From positions 4,357 to 68,356 of the forward strand of contig CAZBPK010000146.1 of the NCBI GenBank assembly GCA_964493765.1: a DNA stretch of 64,000 nucleotides, read 5' to 3'. Under the pieces are notes generated by a model. That model was not told the origin of the DNA. It searched no databases and saw nothing but the letters and a program-made list of their open reading frames with translations. The stretch's first letter is position 1. Every line of letters begins with the position of its first letter. This document shows, piece after piece, positions 9,196 through 17,893 of the stretch. Source of the DNA: CALLMJ01 sp964493765. Its GTDB lineage: Bacteria; Bacteroidota; Bacteroidia; J057; CALLMJ01. The translations under genes were made by a program, and so were the position numbers.

Positions 9196-9203
9196 TAATT
9201 TTG
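9196..9203 (+). promoter_or_regulatory. -7 promoter element for guaB
   Basis: TAATTTTG matches TAnnTTTG, 14 nt before the ATG at 9218. Confidence 0.65.
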
Positions 9204-9217
9204 CAGAAAATATTTTT

Positions 9218-10687
9218 ATGCAAGATTTTAATGAAAATATACCATTAGGTTTAACTTATGATGATGTATTATTAGTGCCAGCTTATTCAGAAGTTTTACC
9301 GAAAGATGTAGATTTAACTACTCATTTAACAAAAGAAATTCAATTAAATGTTCCAATTGTGAGTGCCGCAATGGATACTGTTACAGAATATCAGTTAGCG
9401 ATTGCGATTGCTCAAGAAGGAGGAATAGGTTTTTTGCATAAAAATATGAGTATTCAAAACCAATGTGATCAAGTAAGAAAAGTAAAACGCTCTGAAAGCG
9501 GTTTAATTGTGGATCCTATCACATTAACTCCTGAGCATACAATTGCCGATGCTTTTTATATGATGTCGGAACATAAAATTGGTGGAATTCCTGTAATTGA
9601 TGAAAATGGTAAATTGGTAGGAATTATTACTAATCGTGATTTACGTTTTTATGAACCCTCTGAAAGAAAAATTTATGAAGTGATGACCAAAGATCATTTA
9701 ATCACTGTTCCAGAGGGTACAACTTTAGAGGAAGCGGAATGGTTATTAAAACAACATAAAATAGAGAAGTTGCCTGTAGTGGATAAAAATTATAAGTTAA
9801 TTGGATTGATTACTTATAAGGATATTCTCAAGAAACAATATTTTCCAAAGGCTTGTAAGGACCATTTAGGAAGATTGAGGGTGGGAGCCGCTGTGGGAAT
9901 TGCAAAAGATACAGAGGAACGGGTAGGCTCATTGTTAGAGGCTTCTGTAGATGTCATTACTTTAGATACTGCACATGCTCATACCAAAACGGTTATAGAT
10001 TTAACACGATTATTGACTAAAAAATATAAAAATATACAGTTGGTTGTTGGAAATATTGCAACAGGTGCCGCAGCTGAAGCCTTGATTGAAGCTGGAGCAT
10101 CTGCAGTGAAAGTAGGAATTGGTCCTGGAAGTATTTGTACTACACGTGTAATTGCTGGGGTAGGAGTTCCTCAACTTTCTGCAATTATGAATGCAGCAAA
10201 AGTTGCAAATCAAAAAGGAATTCCTTTGATTGCTGATGGTGGAATTAAGTATTCTGGGGATATTGTGAAGGCATTAGCCGCAGGAGCAGATTGTATTATG
10301 GCGGGTAACCTTTTTGCAGGCACAGACGAAAGCCCTGGAGAAACCATTATTTATGAAGGAAGAAAATTTAAAACTTATAGAGGAATGGGTTCTTTAGGAG
10401 CAATGAAAGAAGGTTCTAAAGATCGTTATTTCCAAGATATGGAAGACGATATTAAAAAATTAGTTCCAGAAGGTATTGAAGGAAGAGTTGCTTATAAAGG
10501 AAAGCTTTCTGAAGTAATTTATCAATTAGTAGGTGGTATTAGAGCGGGTATGGGTTATTGTGGTGCAAAAAATATGAATGAAATTAAAAAAGCTCAATTT
10601 GTGCAAATTACAAATGCTGGATTAAAAGAAAATCACCCACATAATATTCAAATTACCAAAGAAGCACCTAACTATTTTAGGTCTTAA
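9218..10687 (+). CDS. guaB: Inosine-5'-monophosphate dehydrogenase
   Basis: A 489-residue enzyme of normal family length that oxidises IMP to XMP with NAD, the committed step to GMP. It begins with the conserved GLTYDDVLLVPAYSEVLP. Two CBS domains interrupt the TIM barrel at about residues 95-210 (MSEHKIGGIPVIDENGKLVG and KQHKIEKLPVVD). The active-site loop GIGPGSICTTRVIAGVGVPQ places the catalytic cysteine at position 307. The flap and Arg-Tyr region (YRGMGSLGAM) follows. It has its own promoter. The phosphatase gene follows after only 14 bp, so the two may be co-transcribed. Confidence 0.98.
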   Translation: MQDFNENIPLGLTYDDVLLVPAYSEVLPKDVDLTTHLTKEIQLNVPIVSAAMDTVTEYQLAIAIAQEGGIGFLHKNMSIQNQCDQVRKVKRSESGLIVDPITLTPEHTIADAFYMMSEHKIGGIPVIDENGKLVGIITNRDLRFYEPSERKIYEVMTKDHLITVPEGTTLEEAEWLLKQHKIEKLPVVDKNYKLIGLITYKDILKKQYFPKACKDHLGRLRVGAAVGIAKDTEERVGSLLEASVDVITLDTAHAHTKTVIDLTRLLTKKYKNIQLVVGNIATGAAAEALIEAGASAVKVGIGPGSICTTRVIAGVGVPQLSAIMNAAKVANQKGIPLIADGGIKYSGDIVKALAAGADCIMAGNLFAGTDESPGETIIYEGRKFKTYRGMGSLGAMKEGSKDRYFQDMEDDIKKLVPEGIEGRVAYKGKLSEVIYQLVGGIRAGMGYCGAKNMNEIKKAQFVQITNAGLKENHPHNIQITKEAPNYFRS

Positions 10688-10701
10688 AACTGCCCTTTCG
10701 C

Positions 10702-12750
10702 TTGAGAAAATTCTTTAGAAAATATTTTTTTCAATTATTGCCCTCTTTTACAAGTTGGGTAATGATGTTTTCTATTCAGTTATTCCAAGCCATTTATGAT
10801 TTGAACAAAGGAAAAATTTTATTCCCTATTCCTAACTATGTATATGATTTTTTCCATTTTTTATTTTTGGTTTTTATTTACCAAGCAGGAAAAACCATAG
10901 TAAAAAAAGAATCTAAACCCAAATCTTTAGAGGTTATTTGGTTAATTGTAGGTTTAGGCGGAACAGGTATTATAATTAATGCTTTAAGCAATTGGGTAAG
11001 CAATATTTACATGGCTAATTATTCGTCTATTTTTTGGTACAATCTAGATAAACATATAGGAATTATTACAAATACTTACTTTTTTATAACACTGGTTTTT
11101 GTTTATAGGCAATTAATACTTTTCCGTTCTACAAAACCAAAACAAAACGCTTGGTTTTTATTAGATATATCCATTTATAGTGGCTTTTTGCTCTTATTGG
11201 ATAAGTATTTAAACATACCTCAATTGATTATTATTGCTTACTTTTTGGCAAGTATTGGGATTGTGTTATATCTATCAATTCATACAGAATGGGTGGCTTA
11301 CTTAAACTTAAGAGAAAAATTTTTAGGCATATTTTTCATGTCTGTTATTTTGATGATTCAATTAAGCTATCTTTTTTTGGTAGATGTAAAATATGTTATG
11401 AATTATGACTTTAATTTTGCTGATAATTTACACTTGAACGTAATCTACTTTTTTACTGTATTATATACATTTTTTTGTATTTTAGTTTTAGCCTTTAACC
11501 TACCCACTAGTTCATTATATGAATTAAGGCAATTAGAAAGAAAAGCAATCAGCGAAATCAATCAAGTTATCTTAAAATCTAAATTTGACCCTAACGAAGT
11601 ATATAAAATATTGATTCATTACGGCATGCTTTGTGCTAAAGCAGATTTTGGTTGGATTCAAATTTTTCAAAATGGTGAGGTAAAATTAATTCAAATTAAA
11701 GGTTTCAATGAAAATTTAGCCTATGAAGTTCATCATATAATTAACAAATATTGGACATATCAATTAGATAAAAAAAACTTCTTTATTGGTGATACTCAAA
11801 GACTTTCATTATTTAAAAGTAAATCTTTAGAAATGGAGTCTTTTTTTGCAACCAAAGTTTCTACACAAGACAAAGAATATGGGGAACTCCTCTTAGGTTG
11901 GAAACATAAAAATGCTTTTGAGTTAGAATTATATTCTTTTTTATCTATAATTAGCGAACAAGCTGCTATTGCCATTGAAAATAAAGAATTATTTAAAAAA
12001 TCTATTTCCTTAGAAAGATACCAAGAACAATTAAAAATTGCTAAGGATTTTCAAGAGAAAGTTTTACCTAAAATTAGTTCTATCGAAGGATTTGATATTC
12101 ATGCTATCAACCAAGAAGCCGATGAAATTGGAGGTGATTATTTAGAGATTTATCAAGATGATGAATATATTAATATCATTATAGCAGATGTTGCTGGAAA
12201 AGGAACTACTGCTGCTTTTTATATGGCAGAACTCAAAGGTATGTTACAAATTCTTTTTCCTTTAAAATTAGAACCTTTAGACTTCATCAAAAAATTAAAT
12301 TCAGCAGTTTCTCAATGCTTATCACCCAATTTATTTATTACGGTTAATTTTTTAAGAATACATAAATCTACTCTCCTTTGCCAATGGATTAGAGCAGGGC
12401 ACACCCCTATATTACACTTCTCTTTTTTAAATAAAAAAATTTGGGAATATCAACCCAAAGGAATTGGTTTAGGAATATTAAGAAAGTCCATTTCTGAAAA
12501 AAATTTTGATATACATGAATTCCAATTACAAAAAAATGATGTAATTTTATTATTTACAGATGGTATTGTGGAAGCAAGAAATGAAAACAATGAAGAATTA
12601 GGTACTTACATTTTAAAAGAATGGCTTGGTAGTTTTTTCTCTCTATCTTCTACAGAAATCAATTATTCTATTTTAGAGCAAATGATGGCTTTTACCAACG
12701 AAAATAAAATTGATGATGATTATACACTTTTAACATTGAAAGTTCAATAA
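10702..12750 (+). CDS. Membrane-anchored PP2C-type (RsbU/SpoIIE) serine phosphatase with GAF-like sensor
   Basis: A 682-residue protein. Residues 1 to about 275 hold a series of hydrophobic membrane segments. A GAF-like region spans about 285-430, followed by a short coiled linker (about 430-455) and a SpoIIE/RsbU phosphatase domain (about 455-682). Metal-binding acidic motifs are visible: GGDYLEI, IADVAGKG and LFTDGIVEAR. By family knowledge it would dephosphorylate a phospho-STAS antagonist, and such a protein is encoded next, followed by a kinase. The frame starts with TTG at 10702, 14 bp after guaB; the first ATG is codon 21, inside a membrane segment, so TTG is preferred. No separate promoter was found. 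Confidence 0.88.
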   Translation: MRKFFRKYFFQLLPSFTSWVMMFSIQLFQAIYDLNKGKILFPIPNYVYDFFHFLFLVFIYQAGKTIVKKESKPKSLEVIWLIVGLGGTGIIINALSNWVSNIYMANYSSIFWYNLDKHIGIITNTYFFITLVFVYRQLILFRSTKPKQNAWFLLDISIYSGFLLLLDKYLNIPQLIIIAYFLASIGIVLYLSIHTEWVAYLNLREKFLGIFFMSVILMIQLSYLFLVDVKYVMNYDFNFADNLHLNVIYFFTVLYTFFCILVLAFNLPTSSLYELRQLERKAISEINQVILKSKFDPNEVYKILIHYGMLCAKADFGWIQIFQNGEVKLIQIKGFNENLAYEVHHIINKYWTYQLDKKNFFIGDTQRLSLFKSKSLEMESFFATKVSTQDKEYGELLLGWKHKNAFELELYSFLSIISEQAAIAIENKELFKKSISLERYQEQLKIAKDFQEKVLPKISSIEGFDIHAINQEADEIGGDYLEIYQDDEYINIIIADVAGKGTTAAFYMAELKGMLQILFPLKLEPLDFIKKLNSAVSQCLSPNLFITVNFLRIHKSTLLCQWIRAGHTPILHFSFLNKKIWEYQPKGIGLGILRKSISEKNFDIHEFQLQKNDVILLFTDGIVEARNENNEELGTYILKEWLGSFFSLSSTEINYSILEQMMAFTNENKIDDDYTLLTLKVQ

Positions 12751-12756
12751 TTTTTT

Positions 12757-12764
12757 TATATTTG
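12757..12764 (+). promoter_or_regulatory. -7 promoter element for the STAS gene
   Basis: TATATTTG matches TAnnTTTG. A possible TTG start at 12762 falls inside this element, which argues for a start at 12777 or 12786 instead. Confidence 0.6.
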
Positions 12765-12785
12765 CAAATTATTTTCATGATTGCG

Positions 12786-13124
12786 ATGAATGTTCAATTA
12801 AATGATTTTGAAAATTATACAACCGTTTATCTAATAGGAGAAATTGATGCCTCAACTTCTATCAATATTCAAAATGCACTTCAAAATCTTTTAGATAATG
12901 GTCAAAAAAATATCCACATTAATTGTGAAAAACTTGAGTATATTTCTAGCGCAGGGCTTGGAGCTCTTATGTCTTTTGTAGAAGAAATTGAAAATTCTAA
13001 TGGTTTAATGGTTTTTTCAGATTTACAACCTAAAGTTTTTAATGTTTTTCAACTTCTTGGTTTAGACCAAATCATGAAAATTGTGGACAATCATCAACAA
13101 GCTGTAACTTTTTTTCAGAATTAA
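12786..13124 (+). CDS. STAS-domain anti-sigma factor antagonist (RsbV/SpoIIAA-like)
   Basis: A single STAS domain of 112 residues from the ATG at 12786; an ATG nine bases earlier at 12777 is an alternative. The family signature is LEYISSAGLGAL, in which the serine just before AGL is the usual phosphorylation site. The beta strand VYLIGEIDASTS is also typical. In partner switching the unphosphorylated form binds the HATPase kinase and frees its target; the kinase phosphorylates it and the PP2C protein restores it. Gene order (phosphatase, antagonist, kinase) fits this. No sigma factor lies nearby, so the regulated output is unknown. Confidence 0.9.
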   Translation: MNVQLNDFENYTTVYLIGEIDASTSINIQNALQNLLDNGQKNIHINCEKLEYISSAGLGALMSFVEEIENSNGLMVFSDLQPKVFNVFQLLGLDQIMKIVDNHQQAVTFFQN

Positions 13125-13162
13125 CGTATCAATACAATATAAGATTATTCTATTTTATTTTT

Positions 13163-13600
13163 ATGACAAATATGGCTAAACTCACTATAAATTGCGATTT
13201 AAAAAATCTAGAAATTATCAGAGATTTTATTCAAGAAAATTTGAATGATATCCCTTTAACTTGTGATATAACCTCCAACCAAATTGTTTTGGCAGTTGAT
13301 GAAGCCTGCGCCAATTCTATTATTCATGGAAATCATTGCGACTCCAGAAAAGAACTCTCTGTTGAAATTTACAAAGATGATTTTAACGATTTACATATTA
13401 ACCTTTACGATTCCGCTCCTCCTTTTGATATTACCAGTTTTAAAATGAAAAATATCAAAGAAAAAATCAAAAATGCGGAAAATGGTGGTATGGGAATTTG
13501 CTTAATTCAAAAAATTATGGATGAAATTGCTATTGAAAGATATCCTGATTTTTGTGTCTATAAATTTGTTAAACACTTAAAAGACCCCGTTTCTAAATAA
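13163..13600 (+). CDS. HATPase_c serine kinase / anti-sigma factor (RsbW/SpoIIAB-like)
   Basis: A 145-residue GHKL-type ATP-binding protein. The N box is VDEACANSIIHGN (about residues 48-60), the next nucleotide motif is DSAPPFD, and the glycine-rich lid is NGGMGICLI. RsbW-type proteins phosphorylate a STAS antagonist and sequester a partner, classically a sigma factor. It follows the STAS gene after 38 bp on the same strand and completes the module. The ATG at 13163 is used; a second ATG lies three codons later. Because no sigma factor is adjacent, it may control a remote target or an enzyme; that is inference. Confidence 0.88.
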   Translation: MTNMAKLTINCDLKNLEIIRDFIQENLNDIPLTCDITSNQIVLAVDEACANSIIHGNHCDSRKELSVEIYKDDFNDLHINLYDSAPPFDITSFKMKNIKEKIKNAENGGMGICLIQKIMDEIAIERYPDFCVYKFVKHLKDPVSK

Positions 13601-13637
13601 TTTTTATGATAATCTTTACAAAACTTGCTTTATTGTT

Positions 13638-13645
13638 TAGTTTTG
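13638..13645 (+). promoter_or_regulatory. -7 promoter element for dacB, with almost no leader
   Basis: TAGTTTTG matches TAnnTTTG and is separated from the ATG at 13650 by only TATC, suggesting a leaderless or near-leaderless message. Confidence 0.6.
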
Positions 13646-13649
13646 TATC

Positions 13650-15116
13650 ATGAAAAAACTTTTATTACTGATCGTCCCTATTTTTCTAATTCTTATTTAT
13701 TATTTTCCTATTGAATTACAATCTCAACAAAAACAAAAATTAGACCTACAAACTGCATTAGAGAATTTTAAAAAAGACCCTTCCATGCAAAATGCTTCTT
13801 GGGGTTTTTATGCTTATAATATCAACCAACAAAAAGTTGAAGCTAATTTTCAAGAAAATTTAAGTTTAATTCCAGCTTCAAGTTTTAAAACTTTAGCTTG
13901 TGGCAGTGCTTTATTAAAATTAGGACCAGATTACCAATATAAAACCATTTTAGGATACAAGGGAACCATTGATAAAGGAATTTTAAAAGGGAATTTAATC
14001 ATCAAAGGTAGTGGTGACCCCACATTAGGAACTGATAGAGTCAATGGAGGTTTAAATATTGATGCTTTTTTAAAAAAATGGGCTTCAGCAGTGAAAACTA
14101 AAGGAATTACAAAAATTGAAGGAGACTTATTGGTTGATGTTTCTTGCGTAACACCAGATGCCATTGCCCCCAATTGGTTATGGTCAGATATAGGAAATTA
14201 TTATGGATCAGGTTTTTATGGAGTAAATATTCGTGAAAATCATTATGGCATCATTTTTAAATCAGGCTTTAAAGAAGGTGATTCTACTACTATTCGCTAT
14301 ACATTCCCAAGATTTCCTGATTTAGTGATAGAAAACGCCGTAAAAACTGGAAAAGCCGGTTCTACCGATGATGCTTATATTTACGGAAGTCCTGAAAGCA
14401 ATTTTAGAAGAGTGGTTGGAACGATTCCCCCTAACCAAGAATATTTTGAAGTAAAAGGAGCTTTACCCAATCCGCCTTATCAAGCTGGCAGATTCTTAAA
14501 AGACATGCTAAACGGTTTAGGGGTAATCTTCACAGGAAAAATTATTGTAACCTATCAAAATCAAATTTTAACCGAAATCATTGATACCCACAGCTCCCCC
14601 AAACTTTTAAGTATTGTTTATACCGCTTTAGGACTCAGTCATAATTTAATGACAGAAGCCATATTCCAAACTGCTTTTAAAAAATCTAATGAACCCATGA
14701 GTTTATTTTCCGCTATTGAGGGCTTGAAAAAAACTTTAGATAGTGCCAAAGTAGATACCAAAGGTTTATTTATTTCCGATGGAAGTGGATTATCCAGAAC
14801 TAACCTTATAACAGCCAAACAAATGGTAGAAATTTTAAAATATTATGACCAATCCAAAATCGGTAAGGATTTTGAAAAGTGTTTACCCGTAGTAGGCGAA
14901 AGCAATAATTTTATCATTTTAAATCAGCTAATTGAAAACAAAGGAAAAATTAAAATGAAAAGTGGTTATAAGTCTCGAGTAAGAAGTTTTGGTGGTTACG
15001 CTTATAATAAAAATAACGAAAAAATTGCATTTGCTTTTATCGTAAATTACTACACCTGTAGCAACATAGAGTCCTTATATAAAATGGCACCTGTTATAAA
15101 TGCAATAGCAAATTAA
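13650..15116 (+). CDS. dacB: D-alanyl-D-alanine carboxypeptidase/endopeptidase, PBP4 type (peptidase S13)
   Basis: A 488-residue periplasmic enzyme with an N-terminal membrane or signal segment (about residues 3-20). The three penicillin-binding motifs are present: SxxK as S77-S-F-K80, SxN as S330-H-N332, and a KTG-equivalent K437-S-G439. GNLIIKGSGDPTLG and ISDGSGLSR are characteristic S13 segments. It would cleave D-Ala-D-Ala termini or crosslinks in peptidoglycan. Substitution of Thr by Ser in the KTG box is conservative. It has its own promoter and is followed by a dispersed repeat in reverse orientation. Confidence 0.92.
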   Translation: MKKLLLLIVPIFLILIYYFPIELQSQQKQKLDLQTALENFKKDPSMQNASWGFYAYNINQQKVEANFQENLSLIPASSFKTLACGSALLKLGPDYQYKTILGYKGTIDKGILKGNLIIKGSGDPTLGTDRVNGGLNIDAFLKKWASAVKTKGITKIEGDLLVDVSCVTPDAIAPNWLWSDIGNYYGSGFYGVNIRENHYGIIFKSGFKEGDSTTIRYTFPRFPDLVIENAVKTGKAGSTDDAYIYGSPESNFRRVVGTIPPNQEYFEVKGALPNPPYQAGRFLKDMLNGLGVIFTGKIIVTYQNQILTEIIDTHSSPKLLSIVYTALGLSHNLMTEAIFQTAFKKSNEPMSLFSAIEGLKKTLDSAKVDTKGLFISDGSGLSRTNLITAKQMVEILKYYDQSKIGKDFEKCLPVVGESNNFIILNQLIENKGKIKMKSGYKSRVRSFGGYAYNKNNEKIAFAFIVNYYTCSNIESLYKMAPVINAIAN

Positions 15117-15127
15117 AAGAATAATTT

Positions 15128-15261
15128 GGGCGTGCCCCTTGCTTCGTTTCACTTCGCTGCGGGTCGGGCTGCTTCGGGCTTTGCTATCGCTTCGGCAATC
15201 CTTTTTCCACTTTTTTCAAAAGTGTCAAAAGGCAGTGCTAAACCCTTTGCATCCCTCACGC
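15128..15261 (-). repeat. Dispersed GC-rich repeat, copy 3
   Basis: A 134-bp copy in reverse orientation (GGGCGTGCCCC at left, CCCTCACGC at right). It lies between the convergent ends of dacB and the PAP2-like gene. The central arms (CTTTTTCCACTTTTTTCAAAAGTGTC) can still pair partly. Confidence 0.9.
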
Positions 15262-15298
15262 ATTATCAAAGTAAACTTTGAATTTCTGCGTTAATAGC

Positions 15299-15880
15299 TT
15301 ATATGTAATAATTGTAAGCAAATAAAAAACATACTATTCCTAATCCATAACCTACTAATATTTGCCAAATATCATGGGATTTTAAAAACATTCTTGCCCA
15401 AGCAACCTGCTGAGAAAAAGCTATAGAGAAGAGTATATAAAACCAATGAAACTCAAAATAAAGAAACATAAATACAGTAAATGCACCCATTCCAATCATG
15501 TGTAAGGAAATTTTCCAGAAGTAAGTAACTGGCAAAGCAAATGCAGTTAATAAAATGGAAGACAAAGTAATTACTTTCACAAAAACTGGCTCAGAATTAG
15601 AGTAAAAGAAATAAAATACAGTTGTTCCTACCAAAGCAAAAAGTAAAGGAAAAATTCTATATTCTTTAGGAACAACCCACTGATGAGTTTTGGGCATTTT
15701 AGAAAAACGTAAATAAACTAAAGAAAAAATTAAAGGTAAAATGAGAAAGTAAAGCCATACTGCCCACTGATTATTAGGTTGAGTGATTAAAAAAGAAGCC
15801 ATTAAGGCTTGTAAAAAAGAGGGATAGAAAAGTAAAGAAATAATCTTTGCATATACATCAATCCCTCTTAAGATATTCAT
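15299..15880 (-). CDS. PAP2-like multi-pass membrane protein with degenerate active site
   Basis: A 193-residue protein with about five or six hydrophobic segments, so an inner-membrane protein. The C-terminal part resembles the PAP2 phosphatase core: KISLHMIGMGAF recalls the second block, and ARMFLKSHDIWQILVGYGLG recalls the third block, Arg-x5-His-x3-Asp. The final acidic position is Gln and no clear PSGH is seen, so enzymatic activity is uncertain. It begins 19 bp after yajC on the same strand and is probably co-transcribed with it. A lipid-phosphate role is only suggested by the fold. Confidence 0.6.
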   Translation of the reverse strand: MNILRGIDVYAKIISLLFYPSFLQALMASFLITQPNNQWAVWLYFLILPLIFSLVYLRFSKMPKTHQWVVPKEYRIFPLLFALVGTTVFYFFYSNSEPVFVKVITLSSILLTAFALPVTYFWKISLHMIGMGAFTVFMFLYFEFHWFYILFSIAFSQQVAWARMFLKSHDIWQILVGYGLGIVCFLFAYNYYI

Positions 15881-15899
15881 AATTCAGTGTTTATGAGTT

Positions 15900-16190
15900 T
15901 TATGATGCAATACTTTTTATGGCTTCTTTTTCAAAAGTTAATTTAACATGGTTATCTACTTCAACGATAACTGTTTTTTCATCAATCTGAACAATTCTTC
16001 CATGCAAACCACCTATAGTAACAATTTTGTCTCCTTTTTTTAGGCTTTCTCGAAATTCTTTTTCTTTTTTGATTTTTTGTTGTTGTGGGCGTATCATGAA
16101 AAAATAGAAAATAATCATTATGCCACCAAACAACAATAAATTACTTAATAAACTAGGACCTTGAGGCTGTTGAGTTTGTAATAAAATCAT
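15900..16190 (-). CDS. yajC: Preprotein translocase accessory subunit YajC
   Basis: A 96-residue single-pass inner-membrane protein that associates with SecDF-YidC. It has a short N-terminus (MILLQTQQPQG), one membrane helix (about residues 14-34), then the YajC hallmark MIRPQQQKIKKEKEF and the soluble GDKIVTIGGLHGRIVQI domain. A longer frame to 16226 exists, but its extra residues overlap the promoter at 16196-16203. The ATG at 16190, five bases below that promoter, is therefore preferred. Confidence 0.95.
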   Translation of the reverse strand: MILLQTQQPQGPSLLSNLLLFGGIMIIFYFFMIRPQQQKIKKEKEFRESLKKGDKIVTIGGLHGRIVQIDEKTVIVEVDNHVKLTFEKEAIKSIAS

Positions 16191-16195
16191 GATTG

Positions 16196-16203
16196 CAAAA
16201 TTA
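16196..16203 (-). promoter_or_regulatory. -7 promoter element for yajC, very short leader
   Basis: On the minus strand TAATTTTG is followed by CAATC and then the ATG at 16190. Confidence 0.6.
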
Positions 16204-16241
16204 TAGATTATTTTTACTTGTACCAAAATAAAATCAATAAA

Positions 16242-16266
16242 AAGAGCCGTTGTAAAAACGGCTCTT
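16242..16266 (-). terminator. Hairpin terminator after the PKD lipoprotein gene
   Basis: AAGAGCCGT and ACGGCTCTT form a 9-bp perfect stem around a 7-base loop, 26 bases beyond the stop codon of the minus-strand gene ending at 16293. Confidence 0.75.
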
Positions 16267-16292
16267 GTAATTATGATACAAATAAATTGATA

Positions 16293-17051
16293 TTATCTTT
16301 CTTCTAAATATATTTCTACTTCGTATCCATTATCACTCAAAACCAATTTTCCATTGGTTAAAGTGGCAGTTTGGGGATTAAAAGTAAAAGTTTTCATGGG
16401 GGTATTAAAAGTATTTAAAGAAGGAGGTACTCCTAAAGTAATTGTAAAATCAGCATCACTAATTACAATCTGATAATCTTGGTCTAGAGTACGTATCCAT
16501 TGATGTTCATAATTCCAAGTCAGAGGTAGTTGACTTTGAGTAACATCATTAGTTGTTCCTAAATTTAAAGACCATGAATTATTGGAAGCTTTGAAAACGA
16601 CATTAAGATCAGGTTCGGGCGCATTTCCAGGTAATGTAAAGGGCAGACCTCCAGTGGATTGTGTTGTATCCCAAGTACCCCCTTGAGAAGGAGCAGTAGG
16701 GAAAGATTTTAATAAAATTTTAGTAATAAAACGATCTTTTACTGGCTCTTTAACATTTACAACAATAGAGGCTTTGTCCCATTTCTTATCTTTTTTAGAC
16801 TTTGCTGTCATTGTAACCAAATAAGAACCTGGTGTGTTAAAGGTTTGGCTTGCTGAATTTCCTTCAGCTTTACTGCCATTACCAAAATCCCAACTCACAC
16901 TTTCAGCATCTGTTGCGCAAGAACTAAAATTCACCGTTTCACCTACATTAATACTTGTTTTATCTGCAGATAAACAAGCCGTAGGCTGTTTTTTACAAGA
17001 TACCATCACTAAAGATGGAATTATCAAGATAATTGCTAGTACTTTTTTCAT
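16293..17051 (-). CDS. PKD-domain lipoprotein
   Basis: A 252-residue protein with a lipoprotein signal peptide: a hydrophobic stretch ending in VMVSCKK, with the acylated cysteine at residue 19. A PKD domain follows at about 25-100 (DKTSINVGETVNFSSCATDA, then WDFGNG and PGSYLVTMTA). The C-terminal 150 residues are beta-rich and not recognised. It is probably anchored in the outer or inner membrane and binds a protein or glycan partner, but nothing here specifies which. It has its own promoter (17069-17076) and a terminator. Confidence 0.8.
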   Translation of the reverse strand: MKKVLAIILIIPSLVMVSCKKQPTACLSADKTSINVGETVNFSSCATDAESVSWDFGNGSKAEGNSASQTFNTPGSYLVTMTAKSKKDKKWDKASIVVNVKEPVKDRFITKILLKSFPTAPSQGGTWDTTQSTGGLPFTLPGNAPEPDLNVVFKASNNSWSLNLGTTNDVTQSQLPLTWNYEHQWIRTLDQDYQIVISDADFTITLGVPPSLNTFNTPMKTFTFNPQTATLTNGKLVLSDNGYEVEIYLEER

Positions 17052-17068
17052 AAATGTAAAATTCTTTG

Positions 17069-17076
17069 CAAATTTA
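17069..17076 (-). promoter_or_regulatory. -7 promoter element for the PKD lipoprotein
   Basis: TAAATTTG on the minus strand, 17 nt before the ATG at 17051. Confidence 0.55.
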
Positions 17077-17139
17077 GGATTAAATTTTGTTTTTCAAAAT
17101 CAAACTTTTCAAAATTTTGAAATTTTATCCTAAATAAAA

Positions 17140-17745
17140 TTAATCTATTTGGCTTTCAAATATTTGAATGGCAACTTTTTTAAGGTCTTTACCTTTAGAT
17201 TTTATAGTTTTTAAATATGGAATATTTCTAGACGCTGAATAATACCATCTTGCATAGTAAGGTTCTCTTAAATCGCTTATAATTACTCCACCCCAAATCG
17301 CTGCATGAACAAACTTATGATTTCCTAAATATAAACCTACATGCGAAATGAATCGATTCCAACCAATTTTAAAGAATACCAAATCTCCTTCTTTTAAGTC
17401 AGATTTATTGACATGAAATCTTGGGTCGTATTGGTCATAAGCAGTTCTTGCCAAATCAAAACCATATAATGAATCACACAAAAGCCCAGTAAATCCAGAA
17501 CAATCTGTTCCCCATTTTGATTTACCTCCATACATGTATCTTGTATGATACCATCTTTTAATAAAAGAGTATAATTCTATATCATTCTCGGATTCATTTA
17601 AATCTATTTGAAATTTTGACCAGTAAAATTCTTTTAATATTTCAAAACGGGTTTTGGCTTTTTTGGTGAAACTGCTATCTAAAGGTTCTGCTTTAATTTG
17701 AGTAGCAGTTAATATGAATAAAAATAAAATGATAAGAAGTCGCAT
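17140..17745 (-). CDS. NlpC/P60-family cell-wall peptidase
   Basis: A 201-residue exported protein with a signal peptide (to about residue 19, ending IKA). The catalytic cysteine is C82 in TDCSGF; H135 in FISHVGLY and H147 in KFVHAA complete the usual set. These enzymes cut stem peptides in peptidoglycan, typically D-Glu to diamino acid bonds. The catalytic domain begins at about residue 60, leaving a short helical lead-in. It is the only gene in its transcript, with a promoter at 17765-17772. Confidence 0.9.
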   Translation of the reverse strand: MRLLIILFLFILTATQIKAEPLDSSFTKKAKTRFEILKEFYWSKFQIDLNESENDIELYSFIKRWYHTRYMYGGKSKWGTDCSGFTGLLCDSLYGFDLARTAYDQYDPRFHVNKSDLKEGDLVFFKIGWNRFISHVGLYLGNHKFVHAAIWGGVIISDLREPYYARWYYSASRNIPYLKTIKSKGKDLKKVAIQIFESQID

Positions 17746-17764
17746 CGTAATAACAATTCGGGTG

Positions 17765-17772
17765 CAAAATTA
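17765..17772 (-). promoter_or_regulatory. -7 promoter element for the NlpC/P60 gene
   Basis: TAATTTTG on the minus strand, 19 nt before the ATG at 17745. Confidence 0.55.
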
Positions 17773-17893
17773 TGCTCAAATTTCTTATAAAGTTATAAAA
17801 TTTTTGACTTTTAATGTTAATAAAATTTAAAAAAATATTAAATATTTGAAATTGAATTCTTTAATACTAGAAGAAATTAGATTAGTACCATAA

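Noticed and set aside
16191..16226. Longer YajC start
   Set aside because: The extension overlaps the -7 element and adds residues not seen in YajC proteins.
17105..17125. TTTCAAAATTTTGAAA palindrome after the NlpC/P60 gene as a terminator
   Set aside because: The stem is only A/T pairs with no loop and no clear T run; too weak to call in AT-rich DNA.
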